Origin: Blastomussa wellsi
Taxonomy: Eukaryota > Cnidaria > Anthozoa > Scleractinia > Plerogyridae
Direction: 5' to 3'
Assembly: GCA_947652115.1 (NCBI GenBank)
Contig: OX393564.1
Coordinates: 20,108,109 to 20,172,108, forward strand
DNA: 64,000 nucleotides
Shown: positions 56,001-64,000 of the stretch, in pieces
Numbering within the stretch: the stretch's first letter is position 1
Layout: each line of letters begins with the position of its first letter
Notes under the pieces: model-generated
What the model was told of the DNA's origin: nothing
What the model saw: only the letters and a program-made list of their open reading frames with translations
Databases searched by the model: none
Made by a program: the position numbers and the translations under genes

Positions 56001-59000
56001 AAGGAAACCGACTGTGGAAGTCCTATGACTATGTAAACGGAGTTGGCTTTAAAGCGAGCATTGGTGAAATATTCCTGTCTTGCCTCCCATTGTAAAGAAT
56101 TCTCAACTAACCCCTGACTGCTTCAGCTTGGTAACGATGGATTGAAAAAAGAGAAATACATAAGTTCAAGATGTTGTTTACATTACAGAACAATATTGGT
56201 AGAACTTCTGCTCTAACCCTTTTGCTGAAAGGATTAGAAGTTTTGTATCATTAACCGGTTGAACTGCAACATCTAGTCATTTGACATCTAAAAAAAAGGT
56301 AAACCTGGAATGCGCCTTCTGGTAGAGAAAGTTCGATTATGTTTGTTATCGACGCATCCTATATTGCGGGTATGTCAAGTGAGAAAAATTTCTACTGACG
56401 CGCCGGCCGAAGCACGACCGACTGTCAACCGAGTGTCGGTCGTGCATCAGCACGGCCGACGCGTCGGTCGATGCGTCGATCGGATCGGATTCTTTACCTT
56501 TGCCCCTACATGTACCTTCATTGCTCCCTGCTCTGATTGGAAGTGACCTTTTGAAATGCAACTTTGCAAGAGATGTGATCGGGATATGTTATCCTCTGTG
56601 TGTGACCCTACAAAGACATGACAATCCCTGTTATTTCATCAACACACAAAAATAACAAAACCGAAACTTTCTTCGATAAAAAGACATTGCTTGTGCAGAA
56701 GCCAAAGGCAAAAACATTTTTATTTTATTTCAATTTCTAAAGCGTGAGGTAAACAAACAGATAACAGTCTTCATGAGAGTTCACCGTCATCAACTGGGGC
56801 AAAACAAGAGAAAAACTCTCATCGCCTCTCATGAAAAATTTGAGCACGTTCAAAGTCGATGAGATTACATAAGAGTTTCAGGTCAAACAACTCTCCAACA
56901 ACAACTGTACAGCTCTCAAACTTGTTTCGGGCTCAGGTTTTGAGATGTTAGAACAAGGAGCTGTCTTTCTTAACTTATTAAAAGTGCAACTATTCTATTA
57001 TCCGGTAATATGACAAGTAATCTATTTCTTAAGTATGCACAATCTGAAAATAAAGTAGCTTACATGGTGCAATAGCATTCATCACTGAAGCAGTTCGATA
57101 ACTCCACTGGAAAGCTTCCAGATACAGTGACTCCATAGACTCAATTGGGCAGCCGTCTGTGCCTCCTAAAGAAGAATCGTGGCTCGATGGTAATAGGCAA
57201 AACGTCTCCTCATGAATTTTTCTAATCTCTGAAAAGTCAGTGACATTTGCCATAAACAGTTCAGCATCTGACTTAGGTGAATGTGGAGATGCATCACTTT
57301 CCAGCTGGGAGACGACAAGATTTTCATTCAAATCCTGAGGAGCCGAAACGTCCTTGAACTCTATATCAAAGCTTGGAAACGCCTTGCTCACAGCTATTTT
57401 GTTCTCCTCGTCCTCAGTTAAACTCGAACCGTGCGTTTTGTTCTTGAATTTAAACAGACTTCCCTCCTCCTCTTCCCGCTTCTTTTCTTGCTCTTTGAAG
57501 ATTCGCCACTTGTCCACGAAAATTGCCAGAATTGAAGTCACAGCATGGTAAATTTTGCCACCCAAGAAGCCGTGTTGGTTAGAGTGATTACGAAGATGAA
57601 GCATTGACAGGCGTAACACCCTGTGACAAGTATACAGTAAATTAAACCCAACTAAGTTAGAGCGGTTTTAAATTGAGTGTCGAAAGTAATTAAAGGAATT
57701 GCTTTGGTTTTGCATTACTATGCTCGCTGATTGGTTTAAAAATGTCACGCCACTTTTTCAACCAATTAGAAATATTATAACCAAAACCAATCGCGGCCCG
57801 CGCGTACATGATTTCCCGCAATTCGTGGCGGCTACGTGATTGGAGCATCGGAGAGTCTCCGCCTTTGTGATTGGCTAAAGTAATTACTTTGAGTTTTGGT
57901 TCTACAGCACTCAATTTGAAATTCGCTCTAAGGGACCGATCGTTTATTACGTCCCAGCGGGGACGGTAGTTTTGGAGGGGGGTGGGGAGGGGGGTACAAT
58001 TTTGAAACAAGATCCATTTTGGGGGGCACATTTTTTTCTTGCAAGAAACGTGGGGGGGGGGGGTTCAAATTTTATGACACAGCAACGGAAGTTTAAAAAG
58101 TTTTACAACTGAGACGATCCTTGTTACCTTTCAGAATGCAGGAAATCGCATCTTAGAGGCCTACGTTTGTAGAAAATTTTCCGGGGTAACATGCCGCCAG
58201 AACCCCTAGAGACTCGCATCTTTTGCGCTTGTGTTCGCTCCCAAAACCTACCTTTTTTTCTATTTCCAGGGTTGGAATACAAACAATCAGCGAGAGAAAA
58301 GATAAAGGAGATATTAAATAAATAGGATAAAATATGTATGTGTGAGTAACGAAGCATAGAAATTTTTGCATTTTAAAACATGGTCAGGAAGGGGGGACAT
58401 TTTTAAAATTAGAATTTTAAAGGGGGTATAATTTTCTTAAGGAATTATTTTTTGGGAGTACAGATTTGAAACACCACACTTTTTTGAAAACCACCCCCCC
58501 CCCCTCCCCCTGGGACGTAATAAACGATCGGTCCCTAACCACTGACGTGATTCATAAAGCATAAACACTGTAAGGAAGTGTTGGTTGTGGCTGTACCTGT
58601 ATGCAAGGAGTGCAGATGTAGGGGCAGCCATTTCATGGTCCTGAAGGCATTTCACCAATCCTGCAGTTAAAAGACATTTTGCATACAATTTGATGTAAAT
58701 TAAAGTGATGAAAATCAAAATAATACTATCGCTGGTGATTCCCACATTGGCGTAACATGTTGAAGTCATTACCTTGAATCCAAGCATCGACAGAGGGTGA
58801 CATAAGAGACACTGCAGTATCCAAACATGACGACGACATTGGAAACTCACAAAATGACAGTACTACCTCCTCTGGTCCACTGAACTGTTATCATTGGAGA
58901 GACAAACAAAATTATTAATACAAACGCCGGAAAAAGGTTAAGTCTGCATACGAGTCTAGAGGCCCATCAGGCCGGAGCGTATCCTGGTTTCTGTAGCATG

Positions 59001-62000
59001 AAGCGACAGAGAGTATTTCTACTCCCACTGAATGGGATGCTTGTCCATCACAGGGTTACTCCAGCAGTAAATTCGCCAGTACCCATTTATACACCTGGGT
59101 GAATGCTAATTAACAAAAGGTGTGCTAACTATACATATCGCTACAGGGTACATGGCAAAAAACTGTGATACCACTTCAAACAGCGAAAACACAGAAGGAT
59201 AAAAAAAAGACAATGAAAGTAACAAAAGGTAATAAAAAACATCTTGATGTAAATCGACTTACTCGTTGTAAATCTGCTCCTGAAAATTCGCGCGCAGTAA
59301 TAAAGTTCTTGTTCGTTACCGGGAGACCAAAAAGCAATTCACACAGAGCACTTGCAGCATTAATACTAATGATAAAGGTATGTACAGTGCTAGGACGAAC
59401 CAACATACAGACTACCACAAGCAGTAAATTACCTGTGATTTCGTGTCCTCAGGAAACTGAAGGCGAAACTGGTATTGATGAAACAGTGTTGACAGGTTTG
59501 CTGACATCATGGACACACCATACATGACCTGCAATGATGACGACACCACTAGCTACAAGTGGACGTTATTTACACATTTCCAAATTGGTGGAACAAAATT
59601 GAAAAAACGATATGGGTTATTTGCTAAGACTAAGAACGATGCTTCAACAAAACACTCAAGAAGTCAACATATTTTTCACGGTAAAGCCTTATGTCAAGCC
59701 AGTTGGCCCATCAGGCCAGAGCTCCTCTCGGTTTCTCAAACATTTTAAGAGACTAGGAGAATGTCTAATCCTCTCGTAATCAGATGCTGGTCTCCTGGGG
59801 GGAACTCGCATATGGAAGGGGTGGGGATCCTCGTCGTCCCGCTTAGGGGCGTAAATTTCGGATTTTGGTCTCACTTAGGGTGTTCTGGGCAAAACGCCGT
59901 TATATGTAGCCGTGAAGGTCTCGCTTAAAGTTGCATGCGAAGAAATATAAAGGTTCAATATGTATATCTGTAATTCGTTTTATTTAATACTCGAGTCATA
60001 TGATCAAAAAAAGTTTGGACCACGCCAAGATCGGTCTTCTTTCGGGTTTAATTCAAAATTCCCGACGAGCATCCCCGCCCCTTTCATATGCGAGTCCCCC
60101 CTGGGGGGCAACGATCATAACCGAGACTACAATCTTACCTGAGACACACTAGCAACAAAAGGCCCCAGTAAGTCACAGTAGAGAGGGTACTCCTTCCTCA
60201 AGCGTTGAACAAACCTTTCTGCAGATGTGTGCCACGCTTCTGCCTTACGAACAGCTGAATTAATAGAATTAACTGAAACATTTCTGAAGACGCCTTCGTT
60301 CAGTGACGCATAGATATGCGATGCCAGTTCATTTGTAGAGTCAGTCAGGCTGATGACAGTGTTGCTATCGCCCACGGTTTTCATGTAGTGTTTGACTTCC
60401 TCTAGAATAACTTCAAACTGTTGAAAACAAAATTGAAAATGGCGTATCACAAGTCAAAATAACGAGGTGTAATTTTTAAGTATTGAACGTCTCTGGCATT
60501 CAAGATTACATGGCAAGAAACAGATTTTTCATCGTGACTACTTGTGCTGGTATCTTGATAAATCATCATCACAGTGAGTTATCATAATAACAATGACTTA
60601 GAGTCTGACTCTCAATAACCAACCAGAAAACTGAGAAGAAAAAAGGCACTCATTTGCACAGTAAATCACTTCTGGTAAGGTTCTCATCAATATTGTAATC
60701 AATCTTGAATAAACACTTTCTAAGACAGTCACTGATTTTCTTAAAAAAAAATAACCGACCAAAATGATTATACGATCAACTTGTCCAAACCTGGGAGATG
60801 CTCGGTCTCAAGGCTGAATTCTTGTCCAGATTTTGAGCTTGTACTGTGAGCTCTTTTAACTTGGTTAACAGCCATCGCACCCTGCCAGGATTTGAGGTTA
60901 ACTGCGCTTCACTCCAGGACTCCTGTACCAATAGGGCTTCCAGTTCATGAGGGCCAGTCTTCAAGCCTGTCCATGTTTCTTCAGCATAATATCTTACCTT
61001 TAATTCTTCTTCAATTCTTTGAAGCTGTTGAACAAAAATATACTGAGAATAATCACAGGCTTAGCATTTCTTCATTCTCGGCTCTAAATAGAGGATTTAA
61101 ATATACTCGTACTCAATTTTTCTTGGACAACTCCGTCGAAGGGGGAAAGTTGCAGTGAGGTTAATCCTATGTTAAGCAACAACCCGTAAAACGAGGCCAG
61201 ACCACAACACCTGGAACCTCGATCCCAGTGTCGTGTCGCCTTTCAATGAAACTTTTATTGATAAGTACCCAAGCAAACGATATGTTGCCAAAATTCCAAT
61301 AATGTCAACTATGAGATCTGAAACCAAACTGTGTACATGTCCAAAAGGATTGTGATTAAAACCAAAGTGCTGTTACCGATTCATTAACATGCTGTAGCTC
61401 AATGCTGTTCTTCTCTACAGGATCGACAGGTCCAACAGGAGAGAGGATCAACGACTGAACCAAACCAAGTTTCACCCACATACTGCCACGGCAAATGGCA
61501 TCCCATGACATGTCTTTAGTATCTGTGGGGAAAAGGAAACGAACATTTGTTGTTTGTACGGGTCCCTTTCATCATTGCTGGCAAAATGAAGTCCATTGTT
61601 GCCTGTGGAAGCACAAGGGTCTGATTGTCCATTAATAACAAGCTAATTTGATATAACAACGGTTATTTAATTTTACTATGATAGGAAAAATTTTATTTTG
61701 CATGATGGCTGTGGACAGAGGTATGACCTCTGGAGAATAATTATTACACACATGATACACATATTTACCCTCATATGTTCTCTCTCGAAGATGTGACATT
61801 CCTTCAAGGCACTCAGTCAGGAGATTACATATCAAATCAGCTTGTTTGACATTACCAGTGACCTGTTTATAGCTATCAGCTATACTGAGAACCACACTTT
61901 TCAACACATCTATAGCAGAAGTGACCCCATCCAAAATATCCCCATTTGAAATAACATCAACAAAAGTGTTAACGACATTTGTGATGTGCAGCTGATTGCT

Positions 62001-64000
62001 TGCAGGAAGGGTTTCTTTCATAGACACCACAATTTGAATCAGTTTGGAGATAAACAACTTTATACTTGATCTCCTGCAAGAAAATAGGACAATGACAACG
62101 TCTATCGATATGAGACAACGTACAGTAGTTGTTTATGGAAGCCCTCTTTCTATACATCAACAGATAAGACAGTAGGGTTGGTTATGTCTTGGCATCCCAG
62201 GGTATGCTGTTATGAAATAAATTCCAGTTTTGAGGACACTTTTGGAGGGAATCTGAAGTCCATAGCATGGTGGCTTAATGGTTGGCATGCTGAACTATGG
62301 ATTGAGGCGTCCGGGTGTGAATGCTGGCCAGGGCACATAACAGTGCCTCTCTTTACCATCCAGGGGTGTAAATGGGTACAGGTGAATAATTATTATGGGA
62401 ACCCCTCAGAATGCTGGGTGTTCCTTTCAACTGGCTGGTATCCCATGTTGAGACACAGAAGCAATATCCCAAGCTGGGTTACACTGTCACAGACAAAACC
62501 ATCTCCAAAATCGTATTCTTTGGAGCAGAATAAACCCAAATAAGATTTTAGATAGTAATCCACACTTAAGCTTCTATAACTTCAGGCCAACAATGACATC
62601 TACGCCTTTACTACAACTATCAATTGAAAAGATGTCAAATTAAAATTCTGCGATTCCGAAGAAACTCTGCAATCATACAGTACGTTGTCAAGGAGATAAA
62701 ACTGAGTAAACAATATCCACTCACCTTTCCACTTCATTTCTGTTCTCAAGGAAGTCTCCATTGACCCAAACATGTTTGGATAACGCTTGCAACTGTTGGA
62801 TGTTCTCTTGATAGCTACGGATTGAAATAGAAGCAAGAGAACCAAAGCGTCCCTCTTCAGCCAGTTTCTTTGATGAAATACTGTCCAACAAATTTTGAGC
62901 ACCTCCCAAAAGGCAGCAAACACTCGATTCTTTATCATCAACATCCTAACATGAGAAACAAGATATTGAAATGCTCTCACTTTCATTTGTACTTGTCCGA
63001 CAAACGTACATCTATATTCAAAAAGAGGAAACCAAATTTGAATTTCAAAATTGTTAAAGTTATCCACATTATTAATTCACTGAATGTTGGAAGTTGGAGG
63101 TAAGTTCCAGATTTTTTCCAGGTCTTATTTTCGTGACCTACTTACCAGATTTTAATACCGGGCTTAATCCGTCACCAGAACAGAACCTTGGACAAGCATG
63201 TGCAAAAAATTCTTAAGCGTGAGAACAATACCTCTTGCGGGTGACCACGTTTTTCTTGTTTACTCTGCATCCAAAAGTTATGGCTCTTCAACATGAAGCA
63301 TTTAAACAACACCTCAGATTCGGCTTGTTGGAAGAGTGAAGAGAATTGTCCATCCATGTTGTCTCCCTTAAGATGCATAGAAATATACTGAGAGCAAAAG
63401 CAGAAAGCAAATGTTAATCGAATCGTGAGTGAAGACATTAAAAAATGTCGACAATTCCTTCCCAACCCTCATATGCATGTCATTGCATTGCAAGATCATA
63501 CACAAACTTTCATTGTGAATTCCTTCAAAAGCATTGGCCCGTCACGTTAGACACTGACAGCCATGCAGGGCAAGTGCCAAGAGACGTTTCCACACCTTAG
63601 CTGAAACAGCTTGTAAGTGTTGATAATAAGCTTTTGTCTCTGGATCTCTGCTTGTCTGATGTAGCTGATAGAAAGTGAGTGCGTCAAGCTGATCGTCCAC
63701 AGTTTCCCCATGTTCGAATGTTGTCCTGCAAGTAAAACAGTGTTTGGCTTTACAGATCTACATTCAGAATAAAATTCACAATTCACCATTAGTTTATTAC
63801 AGTTACTTGTGACAAAGAAACTAACCGACAAGCCATTCGATGTGCCAGTCCCAACATCAAAGACCCCAGGACAGATTGTTCTTGCAAAGAACAAAGGTCG
63901 TCAAACAAACGCAACAGTACTTGCTTTGTCACCACCTCATTTGTGCGGGTATTCTTGCTTATCGAAATGTCCAGTTCTGAAGAAGTTTCCACCGATTGAA
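28942..64000 (-). CDS. MDN1: MDN1 (midasin), C-terminal half; 5' end beyond the window
   Basis: Coding exons on -, listed by low coordinate: 28942-29202, 29776-29910, 30736-30850, 31406-31479, 32453-32627, 33192-33400, 34062-34262, 34909-35118, 35191-35301, 36178-36381, 37377-37436, 38407-38597, 39193-39432, 40201-40282, 40921-41202, 41902-42380, 43170-43322, 43632-43786, 43894-43986, 44403-44518, 44777-44965, 45407-45509, 45571-45664, 45896-46011, 46521-46629, 46736-46859, 47067-47157, 47878-47930, 48389-48563, 49161-49298, 50961-51065, 51739-51848, 52732-52881, 53414-53538, 53795-53889, 54823-54918, 55703-55867, 57064-57620, 58597-58660, 58773-58884, 59433-59528, 60139-60417, 60791-61024, 61377-61522, 61769-62073, 62725-62945, 63232-63387, 63596-63725, 63826 to edge. 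About 2,690 codons of a protein near 5,600 residues. Midasin (yeast Rea1) is a dynein-like AAA ATPase that strips assembly factors such as Ytm1 and Rsa4 from pre-60S ribosomes. Phases agree at all junctions except 57064/55703 and 45896/45571. The AAA ring lies outside the window. Confidence 0.95.
30085..30190. repeat. Inverted repeat in MDN1 intron
   Basis: 'gtgtttgatcacatttccaa' at the left pairs with 'ttggaaatgtgatgaaacac' at the right, around a core containing 'ccgctgcgcgtcgc'. It resembles a short foldback element. Confidence 0.6.
30441..30710 (+). mobile_element. tRNA-derived SINE, first family
   Basis: A-box-like 'gacctaatggttactgcgcg' and B-box-like 'gggttcaagcctc' are followed by a shared body: 'gttcttgggcaagacac', 'cacccagttgtataaatggg', 'cgcttcatgctaaggaaac'. 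Related copies lie at 44068, 54503, 58945 and 62262. The copy at 54503 has the better promoter boxes. Confidence 0.8.
32722..32942. mobile_element. Harbinger-like MITE with TAA target-site duplication
   Basis: 'ggcctgttccaaacgtc' starts the left end and its complement ends the right, flanked on both sides by TAA (32719-32721 and 32943-32945). The TIR and the 3-bp TAA duplication fit the PIF/Harbinger superfamily. 221 bp, no ORF. Confidence 0.8.
35590..35680 (-). other. tRNA-like pol III promoter remnant
   Basis: On - it reads 'cccgggttcgattctgggcg', a very good B box. The upstream part ('ggcggatcaaattggtagtg') is only a weak tRNA match and no cloverleaf can be drawn with confidence. Probably the head of a SINE or a tRNA pseudogene. 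Confidence 0.45.
36589..37037. mobile_element. 'agagcggtttt' MITE with a second TIR element nested in it
   Basis: The outer element starts 'agagcggttttcaattgag' and ends 'ggattgaaactcgctct'. Near its right end it is interrupted at 'tcaatcc' by a segment (about 36793-37022) with its own inverted ends: 'aagaaaaaagatggcgg' and 'cgccatctttttttctt'. The insert has a 60-codon open stretch ending at a donor-like 'tag|gtaaat' (36984). No family is recognised. Confidence 0.65.
39932..40040. repeat. Hairpin element in MDN1 intron
   Basis: 'cattctcgtccccagagcca' at the left and its near-perfect complement at 40007-40040 form arms of about 33 bp around a 40-base loop. Confidence 0.75.
41440..41720. repeat. 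Degenerate GTAAAG-rich repeat region
   Basis: Words such as 'cgtaaagtt', 'gtaaagc' and their complements 'actttac' recur about every 20-40 bp in an MDN1 intron. The period is not regular enough to call a clean satellite. Confidence 0.4.
42725..42744 (+). repeat. Poly-G run (20 G)
   Basis: Twenty consecutive G residues in an MDN1 intron; the length may be uncertain in the assembly. Confidence 0.8.
42788..43102 (-). mobile_element. TIR element copy 2 with Crypton-like ORF start
   Basis: Same layout as 3640-4125: a hairpin block ('aacaattattcct' to 'aggaataattgtt'), then a segment bounded by 'tccaactag' and 'ctagttgga'. On - the ORF at 42993 begins MATELRFAAVSDEYLSSLLD, comparable to copy 1, but is cut short relative to it. 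The shared flanks and ORF start show a single family. Confidence 0.65.
44068..44262 (-). mobile_element. SINE fragment (first family) with poly-C run
   Basis: On - it reads 'cctctcttcacccaggtgta' and 'aaatgggtaccgggg', then 'tccttgctacagaaacc', matching the SINE body at 54503. The tRNA-like head is missing. An 18-base C run (44111-44128) lies inside. Confidence 0.7.
46185..46437. mobile_element. Dispersed repeat, 'gggagaattctcg' family, copy 1
   Basis: Shares 'aacacggttgtg', 'aaatattttataaaag', 'aaacactcggg', 'gggagaattctcga' and 'tcctctattgcttaat' in order with the copy at 51495-51715. The copies lie in different introns of MDN1. Confidence 0.65.
49667..50776. mobile_element. TIR DNA element holding a nested LINE fragment
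   Basis: 'taccgtaaactgc' near 49668 and 'gcagtttaccgta' near 50762-50775 are inverted ends. The adjacent subterminal sequences ('tttgtaagccccgggctt' and 'ggcttataatcgg') also agree in opposite orientation. The central part is the retrotransposon remnant at 49803-50640, which appears to be inserted. Confidence 0.6.
49803..50640 (-). mobile_element. Truncated non-LTR retrotransposon, RT C-terminus
   Basis: On -, one frame runs from about 50635 to 49996. It reads EITLLGVTLDDQLSF, one in-frame TAG, then LRLRNLIPTSAKLHIVKFAI, ARKLERIQKRALRAVY and ending near FKKRINLVNFTSLSDN. This is the C-terminal tail of LINE reverse-transcriptase ORFs. The 5' part is missing and the stop shows it is dead. The low-coordinate end has a GATAA-type tail ('gataagataagataag'). 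It lies in an MDN1 intron in the same orientation as the gene. Confidence 0.85.
51495..51715. mobile_element. Dispersed repeat, 'gggagaattctcg' family, copy 2
   Basis: Second copy of the repeat at 46185-46437. Here 'gggagaattctcgaattctccc' forms an internal palindrome and 'gaggccatataaacacgg' mirrors 'cttgtttatatagcctcg', so the whole is a foldback element. Confidence 0.65.
53965..54235. mobile_element. Mariner-like foldback MITE with TA duplication
   Basis: 'cagtgctacgcgcctt' starts the left end and its complement ends the right, each flanked by TA. The arms extend through 'gccactcgaaaaagtttttg' and 'agcgagccagccaatcag', almost to the centre, so the 271-bp element folds nearly end to end. 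Confidence 0.85.
54503..54801 (+). mobile_element. tRNA-derived SINE, first family, best copy
   Basis: 'tggcctaatggttagtgcg' (A box) and 'ggggttcgagcctc' (B box) are spaced as in tRNA genes. The body contains 'gttcttgggcaagacac', 'cacccaggtgtataaatggg', 'gtcgcttcatgctac' and 'ggcctgatgggccac'. It ends in a short TTACC-type tail (54787-54801). It sits in an MDN1 intron and is antisense to MDN1. Confidence 0.88.
55034..55235 (-). mobile_element. MITE, 'agagcggtttt' family, partial reverse copy
   Basis: Contains 'gcgtttcaattgggtgtcgt', 'aagtaattactttggccaat' and 'aaggacggagacaatccag', in the reverse order and complement to 57659-57929 and 36589. Confidence 0.6.
55421..55606. mobile_element. Short TIR element (MITE), copy B
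   Basis: 186 bp with ends 'agcctgcgtagctggcggg' and 'cccgccggctacgcaggct'. Very similar to the copy at 5771-5955 except in the middle (around 55510-55530). The better-matched right terminus here defines the TIR. Confidence 0.85.
56395..56495. repeat. GC-rich palindromic cluster in MDN1 intron
   Basis: Overlapping inverted words ('cacgaccgac' with 'gtcggtcgtg'; 'cgacgcgtcg'; 'cgatgcgtcgatcg') make a CpG-dense stretch in an otherwise AT-rich intron. The ORFs on both strands here are products of the palindrome. Confidence 0.6.
57659..57929. mobile_element. MITE, 'agagcggtttt' family, best copy
   Basis: Starts 'agagcggttttaaattgagt' and ends 'actcaatttgaaattcgctct', an imperfect TIR of about 20 bp. 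Internal CAAT-type words ('gattggtttaaaaatgtc', 'gtgattggctaaagt') recur in the other copies at 14449, 36589 and 55034. Confidence 0.75.
57932..58535. mobile_element. Harbinger-like element with perfect 25-bp TIRs
   Basis: Positions 57932-57956 and 58511-58535 are exact reverse complements (starting 'gggaccgatcgttt'). TAA flanks both sides (57929-57931 and 58536-58538). The 604-bp element contains long G and C runs. Its left edge abuts the terminus of the MITE at 57659-57929. Confidence 0.85.
58945..59103 (-). mobile_element. SINE fragment, first family
   Basis: On - it reads 'cacccaggtgtataaatggg', 'actggcgaatttactgctgg', 'cgcttcatgctacagaaacc' and 'ggcctgatgggcct', matching the 54503 copy; the tRNA-like head is lost. 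Confidence 0.78.
59795..60107. mobile_element. MITE with long inverted ends
   Basis: 'actcgcatatggaaggggtg' with 'gggatcctcgtcg' at the left mirrors 'cgacgagcatccccgcccct' with 'catatgcgagt' at the right. The core is AT-rich. No transposase frame. Confidence 0.75.
62262..62480 (+). mobile_element. Diverged SINE copy, first family
   Basis: 'ggtggcttaatggttggcatg' resembles the A-box region, but the B box is degraded ('tgtgaatgctggcc'). The body retains 'cagtgcctctcttta', 'tgtaaatgggtacaggtgaa' and 'ctggtatcccat'. Confidence 0.65.

Larger units (their letters stand above)
43170..64000 (-). other. MDN1: MDN1 linker region exons
   Basis: These exons encode the helical stalk between the AAA ring and the acidic region. 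Recognisable blocks are SDVLWNLYSYYKQFIP, DFVKIAKWNDSNFWAMKQ, SFPVTSPLMKILTGLE and RKRKSLSDLFKML, which match midasin linker sequences. In Rea1 the linker remodels to bring the MIDAS domain to the AAA ring. Conservation is lower than in the MIDAS exons, so individual boundaries are less certain, particularly at the right edge, where an internal acceptor near 63977 is an alternative. Confidence 0.85.

Noticed and set aside
56310..56561. Two ORFs on opposite strands at a GC-rich island
   Set aside because: Both are generated by overlapping palindromes; no exon signals or homology.

Overview
This 64 kb window is animal genomic DNA: AT-rich, with short exons split by GT-AG introns and many small mobile elements. 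Protein similarity, intron density and the repeat style suggest a cnidarian, most likely an anthozoan such as a stony coral. That species-level reading is an inference; the sequence itself only shows a metazoan.

Four host genes can be read. From left to right: (1) a Tctex-type dynein light chain gene on + (1771-2882, two coding exons). (2) BUD13 on - (11619 down to 7535, four coding exons), a subunit of the spliceosomal RES complex. (3) UFL1 on + (11716-27307, 17 coding exons, 797 residues, phase-consistent throughout), the E3 ligase for the ubiquitin-like modifier UFM1. (4) The C-terminal half of MDN1 (midasin) on - (from beyond the right edge down to 28942, 49 coding exons recognised), the giant AAA ATPase that remodels pre-60S ribosomes. 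BUD13 and UFL1 are divergent, with start codons 96 bp apart and probably a shared promoter. UFL1 and MDN1 are convergent. Three of the four genes serve RNA or ribosome metabolism.

Introns and intergenic DNA are crowded with small transposons: foldback and TIR elements (several with a visible target-site duplication: TA, TAA, TTCCG, CAAAA), copies of a tRNA-derived SINE, two truncated non-LTR retrotransposon 3' ends, nested insertions, and elements carrying a short ORF that resembles the start of a tyrosine-recombinase (Crypton/DUF3504-like) protein.

The most unusual structures are a four-unit, exact 88-bp-period tandem array built from the last coding codons of MDN1 and extending its 3' end; a perfect 71-bp hairpin nested in a larger inverted repeat at 770-1133; two copies of one foldback element bracketing UFL1 exon 4; and a GC-AG intron and a 29-nt microexon in UFL1. 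I see no bacterial-style operon, CRISPR array, rRNA gene or convincing functional tRNA gene.
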